A stretch of 39,761 nucleotides of DNA from an uncultured Flavobacterium sp. GTDB lineage: Bacteria; Bacteroidota; Bacteroidia; Flavobacteriales; Flavobacteriaceae. Below the pieces are notes generated by a model. It saw only the letters and a program-made list of their open reading frames with translations. It was not told the origin of the DNA and made no database searches. Location: positions 1 through 39,761 of the forward strand of contig NZ_CAMLIX010000017.1 of NCBI RefSeq assembly GCF_946479975.1, written 5' to 3'. The translations under genes and the position numbers were made by a program. Shown here in pieces: positions 17,997 through 24,953 of the stretch (position 1 is its first letter; each line of letters begins with the position of its first letter).

Positions 17997-18878
17997 ATGT
18001 CAAATATCAGTTTAATTATCGAAGAACGCGCTGCCAACATTGGCAATTTTATGGTAGGGCGATTACTGCCTTTCCGCGAAAAAAGAGCCGTTGGACCATT
18101 TGTATTTATCGATCACATGGGACCTGCACATTTAAGTGACCATGAAAATATGGATGTTCCGCCTCACCCGCACATCGGACTTTCGACACTTACTTTTTTG
18201 TTTGAAGGAAGCATTATGCACCGCGATAGTTTAGGAACAGAATTAGAGATAAAACCTGGCGCAGTGAACTGGATGACAGCAGGAAAAGGAATCGTGCATT
18301 CTGAAAGAACTCCTGAATATTTAAGACATTCAGACAAAATGCTTCACGGATTGCAGATTTGGGTGGCGCTTCCTAAAGAATTGGAGCAAATGGATCCGAA
18401 TTTCACGCACGTTGAAGCACAGGATATTCCTGCTTGGGAAGAAAATGGTGTTTCGTTTAAACTAATTGCTGGTGAAGCTTTCGGAAAAAAATCTCCAGTT
18501 CCTGTTTATAGTCCGTTGTATTTTATTGAAATTAAAAGTACAGAAGCCGCTAAAATCAATATCGGAAAAGATTTATTTGGCGAAAGTGGTTTGTATATTT
18601 TAGAAGGAAGTATCAAAAGTGGTGAACATGTTTATGATCCGAAACAAATTTTAATTACAAACGACAGCACGCTTTGTGAATTCGAAATTGCTGCAAATTC
18701 TACCGTTTATATTTTTGGCGGACAGCCATTTCCTGAAGAACATTTTATTTTTTGGAACTTTGTTTCTTCTGATAAAAACCTCATCGAAAAAGCAAAAGAA
18801 GACTGGACAGCGCAAACTTTCCCTAAAGTTCCTGGCGAAACTGAATTTGTTCCGTTACCTCAACCAAGAATCAAATAA
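17997..18878 (+). CDS. Pirin family protein
   Basis: This 293-residue protein is a bicupin of the pirin family. The metal ligands are all visible: His57 and His59 in PPHPHIGLSTLTFLFEG, and His101 and Glu103 in GIVHSERTPE, matching the iron-binding set of known pirins. The C-terminal cupin covers about 170-285. Bacterial pirins have been linked to quercetin oxidation and to enzyme regulation; the actual substrate here cannot be read from sequence. It heads a plus-strand run with an OsmC gene 2 nt downstream and a GNAT gene after that, suggesting a stress-related operon. Confidence 0.95.
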   Translation: MSNISLIIEERAANIGNFMVGRLLPFREKRAVGPFVFIDHMGPAHLSDHENMDVPPHPHIGLSTLTFLFEGSIMHRDSLGTELEIKPGAVNWMTAGKGIVHSERTPEYLRHSDKMLHGLQIWVALPKELEQMDPNFTHVEAQDIPAWEENGVSFKLIAGEAFGKKSPVPVYSPLYFIEIKSTEAAKINIGKDLFGESGLYILEGSIKSGEHVYDPKQILITNDSTLCEFEIAANSTVYIFGGQPFPEEHFIFWNFVSSDKNLIEKAKEDWTAQTFPKVPGETEFVPLPQPRIK

Positions 18879-18880
18879 AT

Positions 18881-19276
18881 ATGGATACAGTTTCAGCAAA
18901 AATAGATACGCGTTTATACCGAACGGAAATTACTTCTGCAAGTGGCAACATTTTAATTTCAGATGAGCCTCAAGAATTAGGCGGTAAAAATTTAGGTTTA
19001 AATCCGACGGAACTTTTGGCAGCTTCATTGGTTTCATGCACCTTAATTACTTTACGAATGTACATCAACAGAAAACAATGGAACGTTTCTGAAATAGATG
19101 TCAAAATTGATTTTGAAAGAGATTCTGAAAGAAGTGTTTCTTTATTTAACAGAAAAATTGAGGTAATCGGTGAGATTGATGAAACCCAAAGACAAAGATT
19201 AGAAACAATTGCAAACAGTTGTCCGATTCATAAAATATTAACCAACACAATCGAAATTAAAACCACATTATTTTAA
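18881..19276 (+). CDS. OsmC-family peroxiredoxin-like protein
   Basis: This 131-residue protein has the OsmC/Ohr fold, whose members reduce organic or inorganic peroxides with two cysteines. The first Cys is in ELLAASLVSCTLITLRMY (near residue 53) and the second in ANSCPIHKIL (near 113), the standard spacing. It starts 2 nt after the pirin stop codon and is followed after 5 nt by the GNAT gene. The reductant and real substrate are unknown. Confidence 0.95.
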   Translation: MDTVSAKIDTRLYRTEITSASGNILISDEPQELGGKNLGLNPTELLAASLVSCTLITLRMYINRKQWNVSEIDVKIDFERDSERSVSLFNRKIEVIGEIDETQRQRLETIANSCPIHKILTNTIEIKTTLF

Positions 19277-19281
19277 TTATC

Positions 19282-19566
19282 ATGGAAATTCAACATACAA
19301 ACGATACAAAAAGAGGCGCTTTTGACGCCATAGAAGACGGAAAAGAAGCTGGAAAGATGACTTACAGCTGGGCTGGAGAAGATAAATTCATTATTGATCA
19401 CACCGAAGTTAGTCCAGATTTTAGTGGAAAAGGCGTTGGTAAAAAACTGGTTTTAGCCGCTGTAGATTATGCAAGAGCTAATAATGTAAAAATTATTCCG
19501 CTTTGTCCTTTCGCGAAAAGCGTTTTTGATAAGGTAGAGGAAATACGTGATGTGCTTTCTTCTTAA
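19282..19566 (+). CDS. Small GNAT-type N-acetyltransferase (YjdJ-like)
   Basis: This 94-residue protein belongs to the short GCN5-like acetyltransferases (COG2388 type). It shows MTYSWAGEDKFIIDHTEV, the acetyl-CoA binding loop GKGVGKKLV near residues 50-58 and the IIPLCPFAKSVFDK segment characteristic of this small family. Substrates are unknown. It is the last gene of the pirin-OsmC-GNAT run; a long palindromic repeat region follows and may end transcription. Confidence 0.93.
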   Translation: MEIQHTNDTKRGAFDAIEDGKEAGKMTYSWAGEDKFIIDHTEVSPDFSGKGVGKKLVLAAVDYARANNVKIIPLCPFAKSVFDKVEEIRDVLSS

Positions 19567-19605
19567 GGAACAAAGGTTCAAAGTGACAGAGGTTCAAAGT
19601 TTTTT

Positions 19606-19723
19606 TTAACCGCAAAGCACACAAAGGATTACGCGAAGTTCGCAAAGTTTTAGGCAAAGCTTTGCGAACTTTGCGTTTTTAATAAGTTCAGCTGATAAAA
19701 AACCTTGTGTCCTTTGCGGTAAA
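19606..19723. repeat. GCAAAG palindromic repeat, unit 1
   Basis: Outer ends are inverted repeats: TTAACCGCAAAG near 19606 and CTTTGCGGTAAAA near 19712. An inner perfect 12-bp hairpin pairs AAGTTCGCAAAG (19636-19647) with CTTTGCGAACTT (19660-19671). No coding role. Confidence 0.88.
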
Positions 19724-19727
19724 AAAA

Positions 19728-19831
19728 TGCAAAGAGCGAAAAGTTCGCAAAGTTTTTTAGACAAAGCTTTGCGAACTTTGCGTTTATATTGAGTCATGAA
19801 CATAATAAACTTTGCGTACTTTGCGGTAAAA
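19728..19831. repeat. GCAAAG palindromic repeat, unit 2
   Basis: A second copy of the inner hairpin, AAGTTCGCAAAG (19741-19752) with CTTTGCGAACTT (19767-19778), followed by TACTTTGCGGTAAAA at the right end. The left outer end is shorter than in unit 1. Confidence 0.85.
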
Positions 19832-19875
19832 AACAACACAACGAAATTCCATTTTCAAATCTCCGCAGAAACTTG

Positions 19876-19883
19876 TATATTTG
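19876..19883 (+). promoter_or_regulatory. -7 box for the adenosine deaminase gene
   Basis: TATATTTG matches TAnnTTTG, 21 nt before the start codon. The -33 region reads TTTTC rather than TTG. Confidence 0.55.
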
Positions 19884-19904
19884 CATGTAATTTAAACTTA
19901 GAGT

Positions 19905-21320
19905 ATGACAAGGATAATTACGCTTTTCTGTATTTTTATAACGCAAATCGGCTTTTCTCAATCGGCTGAGAGTTATTTAGAAAAAATCAGAAATAATGAA
20001 GCTCTCTTAACAGCTTTCTTTCAACAAATGCCAAAAGGAGGCGATTTACACCATCATTTTTCAGGATCAATTTATGCAGAACCTCTTTTAGAAAGAGCGA
20101 TTGCAGAAGATTTTTATTTAAATACAGAAACTATGGCGGTTTCTAAAACAAAACCCGCAAAAGGAAACTGGCAGACTTTTTCTTCTCTAAAAAACGAAGG
20201 CAAATTAGATTATTATCAGCAGCAAGTTATGCAAACTTGGTCGGTTAAAGATTATAATGGATCTGTTCCTTCTGATGATCAATTCTTTGATTCTTTCATG
20301 AAATTTGAACCAACAATTCAAGGTCATTTTGCAGAAGGAATGCTGGAACTTAAAAAACGTGCGATTGCCGAAAATGTACTTTATATAGAAACCCAATTAT
20401 CTACAATTCCGTGTGATATGAATGTTTCAGATTTGACTGATTTCAATGCGAAATTGCGTCAAACAGCTGTTCAAAAAGATGAAAAAGGAGCTTTGAAACT
20501 TTTAGATGAATTATACAAAGCTCTTGAGAAAAAAGATGCTAAAAAATATGCGTTGGATTTCAATACTAATTTCATTGCCAAACTGCATAAAGATTTAAAA
20601 ATCGATGATGAAAAATTCACGATGCGTTACCAAAACTTTGTGCTTCGTTTTATGGAGCCAGTTGATTTATTCAAAAACTTAAGCATTGCTTTTATTTCTG
20701 CAAACGACAGTAAGTTGGTTGCCGGTGTAAACATTGTTTCTCCAGAACATGGCGAAAACTCAATGAAGGATTATTGGTTGCACATGGTAATGTTTAAATA
20801 TTGCCATTCTAAATTTCCAGATGTAAAATACACGCTTCACGCGGGCGAATTGACTTTAGGTTTGGTTCAGCCAGAAGATTTGACTTGGCATATAAACGAC
20901 GCCATTTACATTGCAGGCGCGAACAGAATTGGTCACGGAGTTGATATTGCTTACGAGGCAAATTCATATGATTTATTGAAATATATGTCTAAAAACAATA
21001 TTCCGATTGAGATCAACTTAACGAGCAACGAATTTATTTTGAAAGTGAAAGAAAACAGACATCCGTTTACGCTTTACAAAGAATTTAATGTTCCAATTGT
21101 AATCAGCACCGACGATGCGGGGATTTTAAGAAGTAATATGACCGAACAATACGTTTTACTGGCAAAAAGATATGCTGATGTAAATTACGAAACGATTAAA
21201 AAATACGTTTACAACAGCATTAATTACAGTTTTATTCAGGATGCTTCTGTAAAGAAACAATTATTGAAGGATTTAGATACTCGTTTTAAAACTTTTGAAG
21301 CGAAGTTTTCTAAAAATTAA
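19905..21320 (+). CDS. Secreted adenosine deaminase-like enzyme
   Basis: This 471-residue enzyme is of the adenosine/AMP deaminase superfamily, in the longer, exported group related to ADGF. A signal peptide ends near residue 19 (TQIGFSQS). Zinc and catalytic residues are visible: the HxH in GGDLHHHFSGSIY (near residue 48), His in YTLHAGELTLG, RIGHGVDI, and the Asp pair in ISTDDAGIL. The long segment between the first and second motifs is typical of the larger members. It probably deaminates extracellular or periplasmic adenosine; other purine or pterin substrates remain possible. It is monocistronic, bounded by repeats on both sides. Confidence 0.93.
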   Translation: MTRIITLFCIFITQIGFSQSAESYLEKIRNNEALLTAFFQQMPKGGDLHHHFSGSIYAEPLLERAIAEDFYLNTETMAVSKTKPAKGNWQTFSSLKNEGKLDYYQQQVMQTWSVKDYNGSVPSDDQFFDSFMKFEPTIQGHFAEGMLELKKRAIAENVLYIETQLSTIPCDMNVSDLTDFNAKLRQTAVQKDEKGALKLLDELYKALEKKDAKKYALDFNTNFIAKLHKDLKIDDEKFTMRYQNFVLRFMEPVDLFKNLSIAFISANDSKLVAGVNIVSPEHGENSMKDYWLHMVMFKYCHSKFPDVKYTLHAGELTLGLVQPEDLTWHINDAIYIAGANRIGHGVDIAYEANSYDLLKYMSKNNIPIEINLTSNEFILKVKENRHPFTLYKEFNVPIVISTDDAGILRSNMTEQYVLLAKRYADVNYETIKKYVYNSINYSFIQDASVKKQLLKDLDTRFKTFEAKFSKN

Positions 21321-21340
21321 ATTTGCTGTGTAGATAAGCT

Positions 21341-21464
21341 TTCACGCAGATTTAAAATAGATTAAAGCAGACCCAAACAGATTTTTTTTAAATAAATCGG
21401 TCAAATCTGCTTAATCTGCGAGAGCAAAAATTATCTCCCGCAGATTCAGCAGATTGAGCAGATA
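21341..21464. repeat. CAGATT-rich inverted repeat
   Basis: Multiple copies of GCAGATT and its complement AATCTGC lie here: CACGCAGATTT, AAAGCAGACC, AAATCTGCTTAATCTGCGAG, and CCGCAGATTCAGCAGATTG. The halves face each other around 21380-21430, forming an imperfect long palindrome. It separates the deaminase from the monooxygenase-like gene. Confidence 0.75.
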
Positions 21465-21479
21465 AATAATATCAAAAAC

Positions 21480-21788
21480 ATGATTCTAGAAGCAGTATTT
21501 CTGTATATTAAACCAGAATTAGCAAATCAATTTGAAGCTGATTTTGCCAAAGCAAGTCAATATATTTCATCAATAAATGGTTATTTGGGTCATCGTCTAG
21601 AAAAATGTCTTGAAGTCGAAAACAAATATCTTTTATTGGTTGATTGGAATACTTTAGAAGATCATACAATAGGTTTTAGAACTTCTGGCGCTTATTTGGA
21701 GTGGAAAAAGATACTGCATCATTACTATGAACCTTTTCCAATTGTAGAACATTTCGAAACTGTTTTTGAAAATAAAAAGAAATACTGA
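21480..21788 (+). CDS. Antibiotic biosynthesis monooxygenase-like (ABM) protein
   Basis: This 102-residue protein has the dimeric ferredoxin-like ABM fold: an opening strand MILEAVFLYIKPELANQFE, the central INGYLGHRLEKCLE and NKYLLLVDWNTLEDHTIGFR, and a closing EHFETVFE. Members range from quinol oxygenases to heme-degrading enzymes and proteins with no known activity; the sequence does not decide. It starts 15 nt after the CAGATT repeat, and repeat copy C follows it. Confidence 0.85.
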   Translation: MILEAVFLYIKPELANQFEADFAKASQYISSINGYLGHRLEKCLEVENKYLLLVDWNTLEDHTIGFRTSGAYLEWKKILHHYYEPFPIVEHFETVFENKKKY

Positions 21789-21811
21789 AATTTTTCTTTG
21801 TCTAAAAATTA

Positions 21812-21944
21812 AACACATAGAAACATAGGTTTTATTTTTACTAGCCCAAGATTATAGAAAAAGCAAACTTTAACACATAGCTATGTGCATTGCAATTAGT
21901 GAAACGCCTTTAACAGACAAAGAAAAACTATGTCTCTATGTGTT
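21812..21944 (-). repeat. Palindromic intergenic repeat, copy C (133 bp, reversed)
   Basis: Read on the minus strand it begins AACACATAGAGACATAG, carries the AAAGGCGTTTCACT block also seen in copy B and an inner CACATAGCTATGTG palindrome, and ends CTATGTTTCTATGTGTT. It is about 16 nt shorter than copies A and B, mainly inside. Confidence 0.87.
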
Positions 21945-21992
21945 AAAAATTAATTTAAATTCGTGCTAATTTGTGAAATTAGTTGCAAAAAA

Positions 21993-22466
21993 ATGAATAT
22001 AAAACTCATCGCTATCGGCAAAACAGATAATAAATCGCTTCAAACTTTGATTGACGATTACACCAAACGTTTGTCATTCTACATCAAATTTGATTTGGAG
22101 ATTATTCCCGACATCAAAAACGTAAAAAACTTATCTGAAAGTCAGCAGAAAGAAAAAGAAGGCGAATTGATTCTTGCAAAACTTTCTGCAACCGATCAAT
22201 TGATTCTATTGGATGAAAACGGAAAAAACTTCTCCAGCGTTGGTTTCTCAGAAGAGTTACAAAAGAAAATGAATTCTGGTGTAAAAACACTTGTTTTTGT
22301 AATCGGAGGTCCTTACGGATTTTCTGAAACCGTTTATAAAAAAGCACAGGGAAAAGTTTCGCTTTCGCTGATGACGTTTTCGCATCAAATGGTGCGTTTG
22401 TTTTTTATCGAACAACTTTACAGAGGTTTTACGATTTTACGCAATGAACCTTATCATCATCAATAA
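21993..22466 (+). CDS. rlmH: 23S rRNA pseudouridine-1915 N3-methyltransferase
   Basis: This 157-residue SPOUT methyltransferase modifies pseudouridine 1915 in helix 69 of 23S rRNA using S-adenosylmethionine. Signs are the N-terminal MNIKLIAIGKTDNKSLQ, the SAM-binding VIGGPYGFSETVYKKA and the conserved C-terminal FIEQLYRGFTILRNEPYHH. I start it at ATG 21993; an upstream in-frame GTG at 21963 would add ten residues absent from the family and coming from repeat-derived sequence. Length is then exactly that of E. coli RlmH's class. Confidence 0.97.
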   Translation: MNIKLIAIGKTDNKSLQTLIDDYTKRLSFYIKFDLEIIPDIKNVKNLSESQQKEKEGELILAKLSATDQLILLDENGKNFSSVGFSEELQKKMNSGVKTLVFVIGGPYGFSETVYKKAQGKVSLSLMTFSHQMVRLFFIEQLYRGFTILRNEPYHHQ

Positions 22467-22508
22467 TTTAGTATTCAGTCGCAGTTTTTAGTATTCAGTT
22501 TTGATCTT

Positions 22509-23141
22509 TTAGAAAATGAATTCTAATGGAAATTTATCCAGATCGTGAGTTACATCTTTTTGAAGTAGAATTTTGTATTGAATATATTCTTCATAACTCA
22601 TATCCTTATCAAATAAAAAGACCAAATCTGGTACTCTATCAAATTTTATGCTGTAAAAATGCTTTAATATTTCAGCTATTTTTATTTCTGTATTTCCTAT
22701 AAAAACCTGCTTTTTTCCTTTTTTAAAGTAAACTACAAAACTTCCTGGTTTAGGTTTTTCCGTTTTATAAAATACTTTCGTGAAAGGCATAAAAGCCAAA
22801 TTCTTCCCAACAGAATCTGCATAAGAATAATAGTTTTCGGCATTTTCGTTTTTATGCGCGCTGTCAGCTCTTTTCTTTTCCTGCAATTTCATTACTTCTG
22901 GAATAACAACTTTTAAAGGCAAACGTTTGTCAATATTAAAAATCCAATTGGTAGAAATTATACTGCTTTTACGGTTTACATCTCCAACCGTATCTTTTCC
23001 TTCTATTTTAAAGAAAATATAAATTGGCGAAAGATCTTGTACATCTTTTACAATCGTAACATTTGATTTTGGTAATAAAACGTCTTCTTTTTTTCCGCAG
23101 GAAAATAGAAGGAAAATTATAAGTAGAGAAAAGTATTTCAT
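22509..23141 (-). CDS. Hypothetical lipoprotein
   Basis: This 210-residue protein starts with a lipoprotein signal, MKYFSLLIIFLLFSCGKK, with the lipid-bearing Cys at residue 15. The rest is soluble and mixed alpha/beta, with a basic FVVYFKKGKKQVFIGNTEIK stretch and no motif I recognise. It is probably anchored to a membrane facing the periplasm or outside. It lies downstream of folP but is separated from it by a palindromic repeat, so it is probably transcribed alone. Confidence 0.8.
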   Translation of the reverse strand: MKYFSLLIIFLLFSCGKKEDVLLPKSNVTIVKDVQDLSPIYIFFKIEGKDTVGDVNRKSSIISTNWIFNIDKRLPLKVVIPEVMKLQEKKRADSAHKNENAENYYSYADSVGKNLAFMPFTKVFYKTEKPKPGSFVVYFKKGKKQVFIGNTEIKIAEILKHFYSIKFDRVPDLVFLFDKDMSYEEYIQYKILLQKDVTHDLDKFPLEFIF

Positions 23142-23174
23142 ATTTTATTTTTTTACACAAAGAATAAACTCAAG

Positions 23175-23277
23175 TTTGTCATTCGGAACGAGGAATCACA
23201 CGCGGGATTCCATAAAGTAGATCTAAATCTTTGTCGAGTTCCTAGTGTGATTTCTCCTTTCAGTCGAAATGACAAAT
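23175..23277. repeat. GTCATTCGGAACGA-type inverted repeat
   Basis: The ends TTTGTCATTCGGAACGAGG and TCAGTCGAAATGACAAATT are imperfect inverted repeats, as are the inner AATCACAC and GTGTGATT. It sits between folP and the lipoprotein gene and resembles repeats common in Flavobacteriia. Confidence 0.82.
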
Positions 23278-23282
23278 TGGTA

Positions 23283-24107
23283 TTAAAAATTCATTTTATT
23301 AAACAAAGTAACACATTCCACAGCTTCTTTCACATCATGAACTCTAAGAATTTTTGCACCTTTTGTCAAAGCAATTGTATTCAAAAAGGTAGTTCCGTTT
23401 AAAGCTTCTTGTGCCGAAATATCAAGCGTTTTATAAATCATTGATTTTCTTGAAATTCCTGCTAAAACTGGCAACTCTAAAAGATTAAATAATTCCATTT
23501 TCTGCATTACTTCATAATTCTGATCTGTGGTTTTGGCAAAGCCGAAACCTGGGTCTAAAATCAAATCGTTGATTCCTAAACTTCTTGCTTTTTTTACTTT
23601 TTCTGAAAAATAGAAAAGCATTTCTTTTATAATATCATCATATTGCGTCAAACTCTGCATCGTCTGCGGATTTCCGCGCATGTGCATCATAATATACGGA
23701 ACGTTGTAATGTGCAATTACATCAAACATTTTTTCGTCTAATTCTCCTGCTGCAATATCATTTATAATTGCGGCACCGCTTTCTATACTTGCTTTTGCAA
23801 CTTCAGCTCTAAATGTGTCGATTGATAATAAGGCTTTCGGAAAATGTTTTAAAATCAATTCGATTGCAGGAACGATTCGGTCAATTTCTTCTTGTTGGGT
23901 TACAAATTCTGCACTTGGTTTGCTGGAATAAGCTCCAATATCAATAAAAGTAGCGCCTTCAGAAAGCATTTTATCTACTTGCGAAATAATCTCGTCTTCG
24001 TTTTTATACTTTCCACCGTCAAAAAAAGAATTTGGAGTAACATTCAAGATTCCCATAACTTTTGGAATCGTCAAATCGATAAGTTCTCCTTTGCAGTTAA
24101 TTGTCAT
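23283..24107 (-). CDS. folP: Dihydropteroate synthase
   Basis: This 274-residue enzyme condenses 4-aminobenzoate with dihydropterin pyrophosphate in folate synthesis and is the sulfonamide target. Family motifs are present in order: VMGILNVTPNSFFDGGKY (about 18-35), FIDIGAYSSKPSAE, LSIDTFRAEVAKA, INDIAAGELD, MMHMRGNPQTMQ, LILDPGFGFAKT, LAGISRKSMIYK and LRVHDVKEA. It is complete. It is divergent from the DUF1599 gene; the 223-nt spacer between them carries a perfect 24-bp inverted repeat. Confidence 0.98.
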   Translation of the reverse strand: MTINCKGELIDLTIPKVMGILNVTPNSFFDGGKYKNEDEIISQVDKMLSEGATFIDIGAYSSKPSAEFVTQQEEIDRIVPAIELILKHFPKALLSIDTFRAEVAKASIESGAAIINDIAAGELDEKMFDVIAHYNVPYIMMHMRGNPQTMQSLTQYDDIIKEMLFYFSEKVKKARSLGINDLILDPGFGFAKTTDQNYEVMQKMELFNLLELPVLAGISRKSMIYKTLDISAQEALNGTTFLNTIALTKGAKILRVHDVKEAVECVTLFNKMNF

Positions 24108-24126
24108 GATTATTATTTATTTTTTT

Positions 24127-24196
24127 GTTTCAAGTTTCAGGTTTCAAGTTGAAGCAAATTGAGCATTTCAAGAACTTGAAACCTGAAACTTGAAAC
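24127..24196. repeat. Perfect 24-bp inverted repeat (TTTCAAG / CTTGAAA)
   Basis: Arms 24127-24150 and 24173-24196 are exact reverse complements around a 22-nt loop, built from reiterated CTTGAAAC and CCTGAAAC units. A further run of the same units lies at 24244-24276 and touches the promoter of the DUF1599 gene. Confidence 0.9.
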
Positions 24197-24269
24197 TTGA
24201 AACTTTTTCGCATTCAAGTTCCATTAACACTTTGTTTAGAAAAAACTTGAAACAAAGAAAACCTGAAAC

Positions 24270-24300
24270 TTGAAACTCTTTAATTTTATCCCTATTTTTG
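24270..24300 (+). promoter_or_regulatory. Promoter of the DUF1599 gene
   Basis: TTG at 24270-24272 and TATTTTTG at 24293-24300 are separated by 20 nt, close to the TTG-N19-TAnnTTTG consensus. The -33 TTG is part of the last CTTGAAAC repeat unit. The start codon is 30 nt further on. Confidence 0.65.
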
Positions 24301-24330
24301 AAGAAATTTTAGCAAATATACAGCATATAA

Positions 24331-24870
24331 ATGAAGAATACTTCTCAAGAGTTTGATAATGTTATCGCGGTTTGCCGTACGTTGTTTATCAATAAAATGA
24401 CAGATTACGGCAGTGCGTGGAGAATTTTAAGACTTCCGTCTTTAACGGATCAGATTTTCATAAAAGCACAAAGAATCAGAAGTTTACAAGAAAACGAGGT
24501 TCGTAAAGTAGATGAAGACGAAAAAGGAGAATTTATCGGAATCATCAATTATTCGATTATGGCTTTGATTCAGTTAGAACTTGGCGTTGTAGATCAGCCC
24601 GATCTTAACGTTGAAAAAGCAACTGAATTATATGATGCTAAAGTAAAATTGACGAAAGATTTAATGGAAGCAAAAAATCACGATTACGGTGAGGCTTGGC
24701 GTGATATGCGAGTAAGTTCTTTAACCGATTTGATTTTGCAGAAACTCCTTCGCGTTAAGCAAATTGAAGATAATAAAGGAAAAACTTTGGTATCTGAAGG
24801 AATCGATGCCAATTATCAGGATATGATCAATTATTCTGTTTTTGCTTTAATTTTAGATCCAATTAAATAA
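24331..24870 (+). CDS. DUF1599 protein with two copies of the domain
   Basis: This 179-residue soluble protein has an internal duplication. Copy one (about 14-80) has KMTDYGSAWRILRLPSLTDQI and GIINYSIMALIQLE; copy two (about 103-177) has KNHDYGEAWRDMRVSSLTDLI and DMINYSVFALIL. This double arrangement is usual for Bacteroidetes DUF1599 proteins. The domain has been grouped with nucleotide-modification-associated domains in comparative work, as I recall, but no activity is established here. It begins a plus-strand cluster with a DoxX-type gene, TlpA and tpiA, a neighbourhood kept in many Bacteroidetes. Confidence 0.92.
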   Translation: MKNTSQEFDNVIAVCRTLFINKMTDYGSAWRILRLPSLTDQIFIKAQRIRSLQENEVRKVDEDEKGEFIGIINYSIMALIQLELGVVDQPDLNVEKATELYDAKVKLTKDLMEAKNHDYGEAWRDMRVSSLTDLILQKLLRVKQIEDNKGKTLVSEGIDANYQDMINYSVFALILDPIK

Positions 24871-24876
24871 TATATA

Positions 24877-24934
24877 GCCACGAATTTCACAAATTTACAC
24901 GAATTAATTTGTGACAATTCGTGAAATTCGTGGC
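24877..24934. repeat. CACGAATT palindrome
   Basis: GCCACGAATTTCAC at the left pairs with GTGAAATTCGTGGC at the right (14-bp perfect arms), with further imperfect pairing inside around ACACGAATTAATTTGTG. It lies between the DUF1599 and DoxX genes. A decayed half-copy appears near 21957-21990 before rlmH. Confidence 0.88.
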
Positions 24935-24953
24935 AAAAAAAATACTACACCCC

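Larger units (their letters stand above)
19567..19904. other. Intergenic region filled by GCAAAG-type palindromes
   Basis: Nearly all of this 338-nt spacer is the two related repeat elements at 19606-19723 and 19728-19831. The remaining part has the promoter-like -7 box for the adenosine deaminase gene. Reading frames in the repeats are byproducts of the repetitive sequence. Confidence 0.8.

Noticed and set aside
18676..18966. 96-codon plus-strand ORF
   Set aside because: Overlaps the pirin C-terminus and OsmC start in another frame; both of those genes are clearly real.
19606..19839. 77-codon minus-strand ORF rich in Leu, Cys and Lys
   Set aside because: It is a translation of the GCAAAG palindromes; composition follows the repeat and no real start context is present.
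22468..22499. Direct repeat TTAGTATTCAGT, two copies 20 nt apart after rlmH
   Set aside because: Very short and without palindromic structure; probably a remnant, not enough to call an element.
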